Positions 41,808 to 51,417 of a stretch of 64,000 nucleotides of DNA are shown in pieces. A program made the translations under genes and the position numbers. The number at the start of each line of letters is the position of its first letter. The stretch's first letter is position 1. The notes under the pieces were generated by a model. That model was not told the DNA's origin. It ran no database searches and saw nothing but the letters and a program-made list of their open reading frames with translations. The stretch covers positions 310,001-374,000 of the forward strand of contig NZ_FCOI02000003.1 in NCBI RefSeq assembly GCF_001544795.2, given 5' to 3'. This DNA is from Caballeronia temeraria (GTDB lineage Bacteria > Pseudomonadota > Gammaproteobacteria > Burkholderiales > Burkholderiaceae).

Positions 41808-43157
41808 CTAGTGTGCTGCGGTCGTTTGTGCGTGTGCTTCGTCGGCGCGCGTGCGCTGCGCGACGAGAATCGAAATGGCCGCGAGCGTCGCGGGCACGGC
41901 GAGCATCGCGAGGATCGCGCCGAACTCCCAGCCGAGGCCGAGCAGCGCGCCGCCGAATGCCGAACCGAAGATGCTGCCGAAGCGCCCCATGCCGAGCATC
42001 CAGCTCACACCGGTTGCACGCGCAACGGTCGGGTAACGTCCCGGTGAGAACGCGTTCAGACCCGTCTGCGCGCCGCTCATGCAAAAGCCCGCTGCGAACA
42101 CGAGCACCGCGAGCGACGACGACAGTGCGCCGATCCACGCCAGTCCGAGCACGCACACCGCGCCGCCGAGATACGCCGCGCTGATGACAGGCGCCGGACG
42201 CGCACGGTCCATGATCCATCCGACGATGATCGCGCCGATCGTGCCGCCGATCTGGAACATCGCTGTGACGTTCGCGGCCGCCGAGACAGTGAGGCCCGCG
42301 TCCTTCATGAGCGTCGGCAGCCAGCCGGTCAGCAGATAGATCACGAGCAGGCCCATGAAATACGTGACCCACAGCGCCGCCGTCATCAGGCCATAGCCAT
42401 GCGAGAACAATACGCCGATGGGCCGCTTCGTCGGCAGCGGCGGCTCGTTCGATACGAACGTCTCGCTACCGTCGAACCGTGCGCCGCATACGCGGCCGAG
42501 CACCTTGCCGATGCGTTGCGACGTCGCGCCACGCACCGCGAGCAGACGCGCGGATTCAGGCAGCAGCCAGATTTGCAGCGGAATCAGCACGAGCGGCAAC
42601 GCGCCGCCGAAGATCAGCACCGAGCGCCAGCCGTGCGCCGGAATGAGCCCGCCCGCGACGAAGCCGATCAGCGCGGAGCCGAGATTGAAGCCCGTGAACA
42701 TGATCGTGATGAGCAGCGCGCGCTTGCGCTGCGGCGCGTACTCGGAGAGCAGCGTCGTCGTGTTGGGCATCGCGGCGCCGAGGCCGATGCCCGTCAGCAC
42801 GCGCAAAAACGCCATGCCGGAAGGCGAATTCGTGAATGCGGTCGCGATAGTGAACACGCCGAAGAGAAACACCGAGGTGATCAGCACCCACTTGCGCCCG
42901 AGACGATCCGATGCCGGTCCCGCCGCCAATGCGCCGATCACGAGACCGATCGGCGCCGCGCTCATCACGAGACCGAACGCGGGCCGCGAGATATGCCAGT
43001 CCGCGATGATCGAAGGCGCAACGAATCCCATGATCGCCACGTCCATGCCGTCCGCCATCACGATAAGAAAGCACAGCACGACCAGCAGCCACTGGTAGGC
43101 GGAAATCGGACGTTCGTCGATGAAGCCCTTGATGTCGATCGTTTTGCCGCTTGTCAT
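41808..43157 (-). CDS. MFS transporter, aromatic acid:H+ symporter (gallate-type, PcaK-like)
   Basis: A 449-residue, 12-helix transporter of the AAHS family: VLCFLIVMADGMDVAIMGFVAPSI at helix 1 carries the DG-D motif required in PcaK, followed by GPASDRLGRKWVL and a large periplasmic/cytoplasmic central loop. AAHS members import benzoate-type hydroxylated acids. Its position between gallate dioxygenase (24-base gap) and LigJ hydratase genes makes gallate the likely substrate, equivalent to GalT of Pseudomonas. AGGAG precedes the ATG at 43157. Confidence 0.9.
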   Translation of the reverse strand: MTSGKTIDIKGFIDERPISAYQWLLVVLCFLIVMADGMDVAIMGFVAPSIIADWHISRPAFGLVMSAAPIGLVIGALAAGPASDRLGRKWVLITSVFLFGVFTIATAFTNSPSGMAFLRVLTGIGLGAAMPNTTTLLSEYAPQRKRALLITIMFTGFNLGSALIGFVAGGLIPAHGWRSVLIFGGALPLVLIPLQIWLLPESARLLAVRGATSQRIGKVLGRVCGARFDGSETFVSNEPPLPTKRPIGVLFSHGYGLMTAALWVTYFMGLLVIYLLTGWLPTLMKDAGLTVSAAANVTAMFQIGGTIGAIIVGWIMDRARPAPVISAAYLGGAVCVLGLAWIGALSSSLAVLVFAAGFCMSGAQTGLNAFSPGRYPTVARATGVSWMLGMGRFGSIFGSAFGGALLGLGWEFGAILAMLAVPATLAAISILVAQRTRADEAHAQTTAAH

Positions 43158-43181
43158 GGTCGTCTCCTGTCCCCTTCGTAT

Positions 43182-44483
43182 TTAGTTTTTCGCCTTTTCC
43201 GCTTTATCCCAGTCGAGCTTGCCCGCGCCTTTGCCCGCGACGGAATACAACGCGCCGGGCGCATTGCGGGTCTTTTGAAACGCTTCGAGCGTTTCGCCGC
43301 GCATCGCGGCATAGATATGCAGATTCGACACACCCGTCACCGCGCCGAGCTTTTCGAGCATGAAGAAGATCACGCCGTAGTGAAGCAATCCGCGCCAGTC
43401 GCGCCGGCGAATGAGATCGCGCTCCTGTTCGCTGAGTCCCGCTGCTTCGAAACTCGCTTCTTCATTCGCCTTGAATGCCTCGCGATGCGCGGGCTCGACC
43501 ATGCGATGCAGGTAATCGTTGATGCGATAAGCACGCACCGCCGTCTCGATGGAGAACGGGTACGTGCCTTCGAGCTTCTCGACATCGGTGAGTTGAACGG
43601 CCATCTTCTGACGATGACGCTCGACGATCGCGGGCCTCGTCTCGCTGCCCTCGCCTTCGTAGATTGCCGTGGCGATGCCCGCCATCGACGGCAGGTAATA
43701 GCTGCGATGCTTGCACACGACGTTCGACGACAACGCGCCGCGCATCGTCAGCCACATGATCACTTCGGCGCCTTCGTAGCCGCCGAGCGCCGCATATTCG
43801 GCGATGGTCATGTCCGCGAGTTGCTCGGGATCGCGCTCGAAGAGATCGAGAAAGCGCGCATCCCATTCCGTGTTGTTGAAGCCCGAACGCTCGCCATGCA
43901 CCTGATGCGAAAGACCGCCCGTCGCGAGAATCGCGACCTTGATGTCTTCCGGATAACTTTCGATCGCGCGGCGCAGCGCTTGCCCGAGCTTGTAGAAGCG
44001 CCGCGCGCTCGGCACCGGCAATTGCAGCACGCCCATTTGCAGCGGCACGAGCTTGACCGGCCATTCGGGCTTGTGCGGGCAGAGCATCGAAAGCGGCGAG
44101 AAGCAGCCGTGATCGAGCGCCTTGTTCTGGAAGAACGACATGTCGAATTCATCGCTCATCAGCGATGTGCCGATATGCGCGGCGAGCGCCGGATGACCTT
44201 TGATCGGCGGAAGATCGCGCGCGCCGCCGCCTTCGTCCGCGACGCGCCATTCCGGTCCGACGCCCAGCGCGAAGGCCGAATAGTGGTCAAAAAAGAACGA
44301 CGTGACGTGATCGTTGTAGATGGTGACGACGACATCGGGCTGCTTTTCCGCGAGCCAGTTCGCGAGCGGCGCGAAGTTCTCGAAGATCGGCGCCCAGACG
44401 GGATCGTCGCGCTTGTTCTTGTCGAACGCGAAACCGATGGTCGGTGTGTGCGAGGCGGCGATGCCTCCGATGATCCGTGCCAT
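43182..44483 (-). CDS. galA: Gallate dioxygenase (GalA/DesB, fused LigB-LigA type)
   Basis: A 433-residue extradiol dioxygenase. The N-terminal LigB-like domain has the Fe(II) ligands His12 (IAASHTP) and His59 (IYNDHV) with a later Glu near 240. GGLSHQVHGERSGFNN carries the catalytic His, and DWRGLLHYGVIFFMLEKLGAV marks the C-terminal LigA-like domain. The fusion of both subunits in one chain of about 420-430 residues is diagnostic of gallate dioxygenase rather than protocatechuate 4,5-dioxygenase. It opens the gallate ring to 4-oxalomesaconate. It heads the operon galA, transporter, ligJ, ligK and the ModA-like gene; GAAGGAG precedes the ATG at 44483. Confidence 0.94.
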   Translation of the reverse strand: MARIIGGIAASHTPTIGFAFDKNKRDDPVWAPIFENFAPLANWLAEKQPDVVVTIYNDHVTSFFFDHYSAFALGVGPEWRVADEGGGARDLPPIKGHPALAAHIGTSLMSDEFDMSFFQNKALDHGCFSPLSMLCPHKPEWPVKLVPLQMGVLQLPVPSARRFYKLGQALRRAIESYPEDIKVAILATGGLSHQVHGERSGFNNTEWDARFLDLFERDPEQLADMTIAEYAALGGYEGAEVIMWLTMRGALSSNVVCKHRSYYLPSMAGIATAIYEGEGSETRPAIVERHRQKMAVQLTDVEKLEGTYPFSIETAVRAYRINDYLHRMVEPAHREAFKANEEASFEAAGLSEQERDLIRRRDWRGLLHYGVIFFMLEKLGAVTGVSNLHIYAAMRGETLEAFQKTRNAPGALYSVAGKGAGKLDWDKAEKAKN

Positions 44484-44569
44484 GTGCGCTACTCCTTCAG
44501 AATGCGTGGCCGAGCGGGCTTGCTTTAGGGAAACCGAAGCCGCAGGGTAGCGAGGAAGCGCACGTGACG

Positions 44570-44586
44570 GGTATTACGTGTTAACC
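44570..44586. promoter_or_regulatory. LysR-type operator candidate upstream of galA
   Basis: GGT-N11-ACC (centre ATTACGTGTTA) gives the exact T-N11-A spacing of LysR operators and lies about 87 bases before the galA start, inside the 249-base gap that separates the gallate operon from the end of the polysaccharide operon. No LysR gene is next to it; the nearest regulators belong to other units. Confidence 0.45.
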
Positions 44587-44732
44587 AGTATTTTCCCTTT
44601 CTGAATAGGGTTTCCGCGAGCCGGAAGGCTGCTGTGGCGCGGCGTGCGAGACACCGCACAGAGGTTGCTCCGTCGATATACCGATAAACAAAACTGATGG
44701 CTCGTGAAGCAGGACGCAAGATTGGCCGCCGT

Positions 44733-46046
44733 TCAGCAATTGTTCGCGCTGCGCAAGCCGTTGAGAAAGGTCACGGCGATGATTCGCATGTCGAGTCCGA
44801 ACGACCAGTTCGCCAGATAGTACAGATCGTGCGCCACGCGCGCTTCCATCTTCTCGATCCGGTCCGCTTCCTCGCGCAATCCGTTGACCTGAGCCCAGCC
44901 CGTGATGCCCGGTTTGATGCGGTAATGATGAACATGGCCTGACGCAGCTTGCTGATAAAGCTCGTCGTGCTCGGGCGCGTGCGGTCGCGGGCCGACCAAC
45001 GACATGTCGCCGCGCAGTACGTTGAAGAATTGCGGCAACTCGTCGAGGCCCGTGCGGCGCAGCAGCGCGCCCACGCGCGTCGGCTGATCGAGGTGCATCG
45101 AACGAAACTTGTAGAGGGTGAAGACGCGCCCGTCCGCGCCTTTGCGTCTCTGCTTGAAAAGAACGGGGCCGCGCGAACCGAGTTTCAGCACGATTGCGAT
45201 GCCAACCAGCAGCGGTGCGATGGCGATGAGCGCGAATAGCGCGAAGACGCGATCGAAAATATCTTTCCGCAGCAGCGCGCCATGCGAAAACGGCGACGCC
45301 ACGAGATCGATCGCGGGCACGCCGAGGACTTCACTCACGCCGCTTTCGAAAAGCGCGAGGTTGCGCATGTCGGGAATGAAGCGCACGTTGACGAGATCAT
45401 CGCGAAACGCGTTCACGAAGCGCAGGATGACGTGATCCTGCGACATCGGCAATGCGAGCCACACTTCATTGGCATACTGCTCGCGGACTTCGTTCACGAA
45501 CGCATCGACGTCGTCGAAGACCGGTACGTGCGATGCAATCGGCGAGTCGGGCACTGCATTGAACAGCGCGATCGCGCGAATGCCCGAATGACTCGCGCGC
45601 TCGATTCGCATCATGACGGCTTCGCAGTGCCGGCCGCAACCGACGATCGCCACGCGATGAACGTTCATGCCGGGGCCGCGCATACGGAAGAGACGTCCCG
45701 CAATGAGCGCCGCGCCAGAGATCATCGTCCAGTGCGTGATCCACAGGCGCGACACGTCATCGAGCCGATAAAGCAGGAACATCAGCACGAGCACGCAGGC
45801 CTGCACGGCGAGCCATGCGAGCGTCACGCGGCTCGCCAGCAAGAACCTGCCGCGCCCGTGCCGTGACGCGTACACGCCGAAGCCCGGAAAGAGCAGGAGC
45901 GAGAACACGGCAGCGAACGCGGCGAACGGCAGACAGGAGCCTGCTTCAGCGATGTGTCCGAGCGTGATCCGCGATGCGGCGGCCGCGCCCGATACCACCA
46001 CGGCGACATCGAAAAGCCGCGCCGGCAGTCCTTCTCCATCGCGCAT
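44733..46046 (-). CDS. Polyprenyl-phosphate sugar phosphotransferase (WcaJ-like)
   Basis: A 437-residue membrane protein: four or five N-terminal helices (about residues 10-115), a nucleotide-binding-like CoA/Rossmann segment (VHRVAIVGCGRHCEAVM, about 128-145), one more membrane helix (about 262-285) and a catalytic cytoplasmic domain with VLFKQRRKGADGRVFTLYKFRSM, LRRTGLDELPQFFNVLRGDMSLVGPRPH and GITGWAQVNGLRGE-like sequence GITGWAQVNGLREE. This is the full-length WcaJ architecture that loads glucose-1-phosphate onto undecaprenyl phosphate. It is the last gene of the polysaccharide operon on this strand, 24 bases after manC. It is distinct from the shorter transferase at 57392-58255. Confidence 0.92.
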   Translation of the reverse strand: MRDGEGLPARLFDVAVVVSGAAAASRITLGHIAEAGSCLPFAAFAAVFSLLLFPGFGVYASRHGRGRFLLASRVTLAWLAVQACVLVLMFLLYRLDDVSRLWITHWTMISGAALIAGRLFRMRGPGMNVHRVAIVGCGRHCEAVMMRIERASHSGIRAIALFNAVPDSPIASHVPVFDDVDAFVNEVREQYANEVWLALPMSQDHVILRFVNAFRDDLVNVRFIPDMRNLALFESGVSEVLGVPAIDLVASPFSHGALLRKDIFDRVFALFALIAIAPLLVGIAIVLKLGSRGPVLFKQRRKGADGRVFTLYKFRSMHLDQPTRVGALLRRTGLDELPQFFNVLRGDMSLVGPRPHAPEHDELYQQAASGHVHHYRIKPGITGWAQVNGLREEADRIEKMEARVAHDLYYLANWSFGLDMRIIAVTFLNGLRSANNC

Positions 46047-46070
46047 GTCGTGACCCTGCCTTGAATGGCG

Positions 46071-47561
46071 TCAACTGCGGCCGTAGCAATCGTCGAGGCG
46101 CACGATATCGTCCTCGCCGAGATACGCGCCTGATTGAACCTCGATGATCTCGAGCTGCACCTTGCCCGGATTTTCCAGCCGATGCCGCACGCCGAGCGGA
46201 ATAAACGTGGATTCGTTCTCGGAGAGCAGGAACTGATCGTCGCCTCGCGTCACGAGCGCCGTGCCGCGCACGACGACCCAATGCTCCGCGCGATGATGAT
46301 GCAACTGCAACGACAACCGTCCGCCCGGCTCGACGACGATACGCTTCACCTGATAGCGCGCGCCGTGCTCGATCGAATCGAAGTAACCCCACGGCCGCCG
46401 CACCTTCCGATGCGTCTCGGCTTCCGGCGCATGCTCCTCGCGGATGCGTGCGACCAGCCGCTTGATGTCCTGCGCGTGCGAACGGTCGGCGACGAGAACG
46501 GCATCATCCGTATCGATGACGACGATATTGGCCGTGCCGACACAGGCAACGAGCCGCCCTCCTTCGGACCGCGCGTAGCTCGACGTTGCGCCTTCGAACA
46601 CGACGCGTCCGCTCGCCACGTTGCCGAGCGTGTCCTTTTCCATCGCTTCCCACACGGCATCCCATGAACCGAGGTCCGACCATCCGGCCGCAAGCTGCAC
46701 GACAACGCCCTTGCACGGAGCGTCAGCGCCGCCGATGTGCTCCATCACCGTGTAGTCGATGGAGTCCGACGGCACCCGCGCAAACTGATTCGGGCATGGA
46801 CGAATGAGGTGCCCGTCCGACTTGCCCTCTTTGAGTGCCGCAGTGCAGGCGGCGTGCATCTCGCCGTTCAACTGGCGCAGCGCGTCGAGCCACACGCTCG
46901 CACGCACGATGAAGATTCCGCTGTTCCACCAATATCGTTGCGCGGCGACGTATTGCGCGGCGAGTTCGGCTGCGGGCTTCTCGACGAAGCGCTCGATCAT
47001 ATGCGCACCGTGATCGAGCGCCTCGCCGATGCGGATATAACCGAAGCCCGTATCCGGCCGCGTCGGTGCAACACCGAGCGTGACAATCATGCCGCGTTGC
47101 GCATAGCCGGCAGCGATGGCGATCGCGTCGTGCAGCGCGTGCACATCCGCAATGGAATGATCGGAGGGCATCGCCACCATGATCGCGTCGTCGTCATCGG
47201 CGATGATGGCCAGCGCGGCAAGCGTGAGCGCGGGCGCCGTGTCCCGGCGCGCAGGCTCGACGATGATCGTTGCCCCGACGCCACACAGCCGCACCTGCTG
47301 CTCCGTCGTGAAACGATGCTCCTCGCCGCACACGATGATCGGCTGGGCGTCGATATCGAAATCGCCCTTGAATCCGCTCATTCGAGCAACCGTCGCCTGG
47401 AGCAACGAATCATGTCCGATCACGCCGATCAACTGCTTCGGAAACTGCTCGCGCGACATCGGCCATAGCCGCGTGCCCGATCCGCCCGCGAGAATCACCG
47501 GGACGATCCGACGGCAAGACGAGATAGCAATTGCGTCTTCAGAACTCGCTGCGTATTCCAT
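46071..47561 (-). CDS. manC: Mannose-1-phosphate guanylyltransferase/mannose-6-phosphate isomerase (bifunctional)
   Basis: A 496-residue two-domain enzyme. The N-terminal nucleotidyltransferase has AGGSGTRLWP and FPKQ, FVEKPA and WNSGIF; the C-terminal cupin phosphomannose isomerase has RPWGYFDSIEHG, PGGRLSLQLHHHRAEHWVVV and LENPGKVQLEIIEVQSGAYLGEDDIVR. It makes GDP-mannose from mannose-1-phosphate, so the polymer probably contains mannose, rhamnose or fucose derived from it. The ATG at 47561 follows AAGGAG. It lies 50 bases downstream of the small Cys-rich protein gene. Confidence 0.95.
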   Translation of the reverse strand: MEYAASSEDAIAISSCRRIVPVILAGGSGTRLWPMSREQFPKQLIGVIGHDSLLQATVARMSGFKGDFDIDAQPIIVCGEEHRFTTEQQVRLCGVGATIIVEPARRDTAPALTLAALAIIADDDDAIMVAMPSDHSIADVHALHDAIAIAAGYAQRGMIVTLGVAPTRPDTGFGYIRIGEALDHGAHMIERFVEKPAAELAAQYVAAQRYWWNSGIFIVRASVWLDALRQLNGEMHAACTAALKEGKSDGHLIRPCPNQFARVPSDSIDYTVMEHIGGADAPCKGVVVQLAAGWSDLGSWDAVWEAMEKDTLGNVASGRVVFEGATSSYARSEGGRLVACVGTANIVVIDTDDAVLVADRSHAQDIKRLVARIREEHAPEAETHRKVRRPWGYFDSIEHGARYQVKRIVVEPGGRLSLQLHHHRAEHWVVVRGTALVTRGDDQFLLSENESTFIPLGVRHRLENPGKVQLEIIEVQSGAYLGEDDIVRLDDCYGRS

Positions 47562-47611
47562 GACTGTGCTCCTTGGTTCTCGCATTTGTTTCATGCAAGC
47601 GGAGAATCGTT

Positions 47612-48037
47612 TCAGTTGATGCTTTCCTCGGCTGAACCGCCGCAATCCTCGCAAATGATCGCCAGATACTCCGTCTGGAGCGTGTCCCAGGTGACGTCAT
47701 CGAGCGGTTCGGAAAGCGTCGCCAGATAAGCATGATGAAAAGCGGTCCTGTCCACAGGCGTCTGGCAGACGGAACATTTCGCGATCCGGTTCGGTCCGGG
47801 ACGAGTGACCGGTATCTTTTCGCGGGCCATGACCCAGTCGACGCGGGATTCGAGGCATGCGCGCGAGCAATAACATTCGAGGCCGCGCAGGTTGAGGCTT
47901 TCCACGTAAGGCACCCGTTCTTCGAAGTGCAAGCGACATCGCTCATGGACGATCTCGTACACGCCCCCGTAGAAAACCCTGCGGCAATGAAAACATTCGA
48001 ATTGATCTGACGGCACGGTTTCCACGGCGAATCCCAT
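47612..48037 (-). CDS. Small cysteine-rich (zinc-ribbon-like) protein inside the polysaccharide operon
   Basis: A 141-residue cytoplasmic protein. Three Cys clusters are visible: CFHCRRVF near the N-terminus, LECYCSRACLESR in the middle, and CSVC followed much later by CEDCGG at the end; they look like two or three zinc knuckles. The ATG at 48037 was chosen over a GTG at 48151 because AAGG precedes it and the Cys pattern starts right after; upstream residues look like non-coding translation. I do not recognise a family. It sits between the exported beta-helix gene and manC on the same strand, so it is probably coexpressed with the polymer genes. Confidence 0.65.
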   Translation of the reverse strand: MGFAVETVPSDQFECFHCRRVFYGGVYEIVHERCRLHFEERVPYVESLNLRGLECYCSRACLESRVDWVMAREKIPVTRPGPNRIAKCSVCQTPVDRTAFHHAYLATLSEPLDDVTWDTLQTEYLAIICEDCGGSAEESIN

Positions 48038-48153
48038 TTTATTAGTTAACCTTATTGCATTGCTGCACCGGAAAAGGCTGCCGGGCCGGACGTCAACCGG
48101 CAGAATGTCGGCAACCGCCGCACGCCGCGTCGACGCGGCACCGCACTTCACGT

Positions 48154-49827
48154 CTAGTTCGAAATGCCTTGATTGCTCTGCAGGACAGTGACGCTGATCT
48201 TGGCGCCGTGATCTTCTTTCTTGTAGACGCCGCTTCCGAACGTATTTCCCTGAATCGTGAAATAGCTCGTCCTTTCCGGATTCGCGCTCCAGTTGTCCGT
48301 CACGAGATCGACCGGAAAACCGGCCGTCCGATTCTCGACAGCCTGAAACTGCGAGTCCGAATTCGGATCGTCCGACCAGAGATAGAGGGCGGCCGAATCC
48401 GGCGGTTGAGTGACTTTCGATTCGATGACGTTCCTCGCCGCAAGTCCGAGTCCATTGTCATAGATTGATCCGATCTCGAGCGCGTTCATGGTGTCGGTTG
48501 CGGCACGCGTGAAGGTCAGTTGATTGTCCGTGACGGTCACATATCGAAGCGTGTTATCGCTGAACTCGACTCGGGTATCCGTGAGCTGGTTATTCAGGAA
48601 TTCGAGTGTTTGCACGCCGCCGTAAGCCGTGTCGATGACACCGATCGCCTGGTCCGTGACGAACGTATTCCCGTTTATCGTCATGGAGCGATTGCTCGTT
48701 CCTTGCGAATCGTTGTACACGCGCACGTGCGGATAGTCCGCACGATTCTGATGCGATGTATTCCCGACGAAAGACACGTTATCGTTCCACCAAAAGCACG
48801 CGAAATTTCCGTTGGTGCAATTGCGCACACTGTTCTGACTCGCGCTGCTGTTGGTGCAGCCTTCGAAATCGATGCCGACGTCCGAAGCCGTGTCGACATG
48901 ACAGCCGACGATCTTCACGTTGGTCCCCATCGATCCCCACACGCCCGCAACGCAGTTCGAAACCTGGACATTGGTGACCGTTCCATCCGCGCACTTGCGA
49001 GCGTTGACCAGCGCGCCATCCGCATTGGGACTCGAATCGCCGCCCCACCACTGCACGCCGTATGGCGCATTCGAGAATTTGCAGTCCGTCACTGACCATC
49101 CGACGCAATACTGAAACAGCACCGCCGCTCGCGGATCAGCGCTATTGGCGATATTCGTCGCGGTGCAGCCCGTGACGTGAACGTCGGAACTGACGTTGAA
49201 AGCCGCATTCGACAAGTCGCCCGACACGCTTTCGTAGGTCTGGCCGTCCGACGCGAAGAACATGGCGATAGCCATTCGATCCGCGCTGATCTGCTCGAGA
49301 TTGACATTGACCACGCGCGTGCCGGCAAAGACGTAACCGCCCATCGAACCGCTGGCGTCGACGACAGAAAACCCTTGCAAACGAATGGCGCTGGAATACT
49401 GAGCGGCAAACATGGCGAAGCGCTCCGCGGAATTCTGCCGTGTCCAGGTCAGGATCGTGCCCGCTCCGGCGCCTTGCAGTTCAGTGTTGCTTCGCACGGT
49501 CAGTGCATCCGAGATCCGGAAACGGCCCACCGGCAGACGGACTTTCGTACTCGCGTTAAGCGCGGCCTGGATCGCGCAACCGTCGATCTCCTGATCGAGC
49601 GCCGTCACGAACGGATAGACCGAGCGCGCCTGATCGAGCGTCGTGTAGCGCGTGGAGAGCGGATGCGATGCCCCGTCCGCGATCGCGCCGAGTTGTGTGG
49701 GATCGACCCAGCCGTCCGCGGTGCTCACCTGTGCGCCCGCGCGCTGCGAAGCCGGCACGGCAGCCATGACGGCTGCGGCACCGGACTTGGCCAGGGTGAA
49801 CAACGTTTCGCGCTTGCGCCTGTCCAT
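48154..49827 (-). CDS. Exported right-handed beta-helix protein (pectate-lyase/epimerase-like fold)
   Basis: A 557-residue protein with a twin-arginine-like leader (DRRKRETLFTLAKSG, then VPASQRAGAQ). The mature protein begins with the 'VDPTQLGAIADG' strand and a pectate-lyase-3-like N-cap (AIQAALNASTKVRLPVGRFRISDALTVRSNTELQGAG). About twelve parallel beta-helix turns follow, rich in N/S/T and V (for example NVQVSNCVAGVWGSMGTNVKIVGCHV). Such proteins in polysaccharide operons act as lyases, epimerases or acetyl-modifying partners in the periplasm. GGGAG precedes the ATG at 49827. No catalytic triad can be assigned. A second beta-helix protein occurs at 63208-64000. Confidence 0.85.
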   Translation of the reverse strand: MDRRKRETLFTLAKSGAAAVMAAVPASQRAGAQVSTADGWVDPTQLGAIADGASHPLSTRYTTLDQARSVYPFVTALDQEIDGCAIQAALNASTKVRLPVGRFRISDALTVRSNTELQGAGAGTILTWTRQNSAERFAMFAAQYSSAIRLQGFSVVDASGSMGGYVFAGTRVVNVNLEQISADRMAIAMFFASDGQTYESVSGDLSNAAFNVSSDVHVTGCTATNIANSADPRAAVLFQYCVGWSVTDCKFSNAPYGVQWWGGDSSPNADGALVNARKCADGTVTNVQVSNCVAGVWGSMGTNVKIVGCHVDTASDVGIDFEGCTNSSASQNSVRNCTNGNFACFWWNDNVSFVGNTSHQNRADYPHVRVYNDSQGTSNRSMTINGNTFVTDQAIGVIDTAYGGVQTLEFLNNQLTDTRVEFSDNTLRYVTVTDNQLTFTRAATDTMNALEIGSIYDNGLGLAARNVIESKVTQPPDSAALYLWSDDPNSDSQFQAVENRTAGFPVDLVTDNWSANPERTSYFTIQGNTFGSGVYKKEDHGAKISVTVLQSNQGISN

Positions 49828-49857
49828 GCTGCTCCCGCATCGAACTCGATTGGAACA

Positions 49858-51312
49858 TCAGAAATATAGTCGTAACAACAAGGATCGTCCCATGTTCCGC
49901 AACGCGGGGGACATGGCCAACGACCATGCCATGTCCGCGAGGATCAAGACTGCGCCAGCGACGTAGGTCATCAGCGTGATGTCGAAAGCGCTGATCAGCC
50001 ACAGGCAAACAAGCAACAAGACGACGTGTGCGAACATGCTCCGCAGCGCCAGCCGGAATGATGTGCGCGATAACTTCAAGAGAATCACGTAATCGAGCGA
50101 GACTCTGAAGACGTTCGCAACGGCCGCGCCCATCAACCCGAACTGTTGAATGGCGATCCAGAGCACGGCCACATAGACAGGGAGTTGCAGCATGCTGGTC
50201 CGAGCCGCCTTTCCCACGCTGACATGCGACTGGACCAGAATGCGCACGACGTCTGCCTGTCCGGCGATCCACATCGTGATGATGAGTATGCGCGCGAAAG
50301 GCGTCGCCACCGACGCGACTTCGTTTCCTACCCAGACATGCAGAAACGGCCCGACGGCGAGCATGGCGGCGAGCACGATCGGCGTGAGCACTGAGGCGAG
50401 AAACTGACTCGACTCCTGCATGAGCGTGGCGGCCGATGCGGAGTCGACCGCCGACAACCGCGGAAACAGCACCCGCTCGACCGCAAAGGCCAGGATGTTG
50501 AGGCGCGTGACGAGATTCTTCGGCACCGAATACAGCGCAACGAGCCGCGCGCCGAGCGTGGATGCGATCAGCACACGATCGATCGATTCCGAGACCATCG
50601 ATGTGACCGTGCCGACGAACATCCATCCTCCGAAGTCGAACAGGCTCTTCACGACCTCGCGCCGCGGACCCATCACGCGCGAGACGCCCAGCATACGCGA
50701 CGACTGCCACGCGAGTCGGGCAGCCGTCAGCAGCCGCATGAGAATAGCGGCGGCCAGCACGTTCTGGAACGTCGGGCCGATGACGAATGCGACACCGAGG
50801 GGAACGAGCTGAAACAGGACCGTGCCGAGCGTCTGCGTCGTGTTGAATACGCCGAATCGCTCGACGCCGGTTAGCGCTGCACCGAAGGCGCACGTGACAT
50901 TCGCGACCGGGACCGCGAGCGCGAGCCAGGGCAATCCCATCGTCACTTCGTGTCGCAAGCCGCTTTCGATGCTCATGCAGCAGGATACGTAGAACAGCCC
51001 GCTCGCATAGACTGCGGCGCCCACCAATACGCCGATCATCAGGTTCGCCCAGACCACGCTCCAGAGCACCTCCACGGAGGCACGCGAATCGCCTGCCGAA
51101 TGCGCCTTGCTGATGCGGTTCTGCGCCGCCACGCTCATCGTGAAACCGAGAATGCCGAAGTAGTCGATAAGAATCCATACGAGCGCCACGACGCCATAAC
51201 GTTCGAGCCCGAGCGCATGGATATAAGCGGGCACCGTAGCGAGAGAGACGAACGCCGGTATGATGAGACCGGCGAAATTGATGACGATGTTCTTGACGAA
51301 GACTTTGTCCAT
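49858..51312 (-). CDS. wzx: Oligosaccharide flippase (Wzx-like)
   Basis: A 484-residue membrane protein with about 12-14 helices. The start KNIVINFAGLIIPAFVSLATVPAYIHALGLERYGVVALVWILIDYFGILGFTMS matches the polysaccharide-synthase/Wzx family, with the typical conserved helix 2 'LGLERYGVVAL'. It would move the lipid-linked repeat unit across the inner membrane. It lies 31 bases before the beta-helix gene and 105 bases after the GT4 gene at 51418 in operon order. A partner Wzy polymerase is not found in this window. Confidence 0.9.
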   Translation of the reverse strand: MDKVFVKNIVINFAGLIIPAFVSLATVPAYIHALGLERYGVVALVWILIDYFGILGFTMSVAAQNRISKAHSAGDSRASVEVLWSVVWANLMIGVLVGAAVYASGLFYVSCCMSIESGLRHEVTMGLPWLALAVPVANVTCAFGAALTGVERFGVFNTTQTLGTVLFQLVPLGVAFVIGPTFQNVLAAAILMRLLTAARLAWQSSRMLGVSRVMGPRREVVKSLFDFGGWMFVGTVTSMVSESIDRVLIASTLGARLVALYSVPKNLVTRLNILAFAVERVLFPRLSAVDSASAATLMQESSQFLASVLTPIVLAAMLAVGPFLHVWVGNEVASVATPFARILIITMWIAGQADVVRILVQSHVSVGKAARTSMLQLPVYVAVLWIAIQQFGLMGAAVANVFRVSLDYVILLKLSRTSFRLALRSMFAHVVLLLVCLWLISAFDITLMTYVAGAVLILADMAWSLAMSPALRNMGRSLLLRLYF

Positions 51313-51417
51313 TGGCGTGAGTTCGGCTATCGGTTATCGCTTGTCGTTACTCCGCCGCTTTCGAATGCATGCCGCGCGCATTCGCCATGTTCATGAGTCT
51401 CGCGAAGGATGGCACGG

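Noticed and set aside
42399..44528. Very long plus-strand frame (709 codons) across the gallate dioxygenase and transporter genes
   Set aside because: Antisense to two well-recognised genes and composed of Arg/His/Glu-rich sequence with no domain.
49556..51178. Long minus-strand frame overlapping the flippase and beta-helix genes in another frame
   Set aside because: Arg-rich shadow frame; both overlapping genes have clear family motifs and ribosome binding sites.
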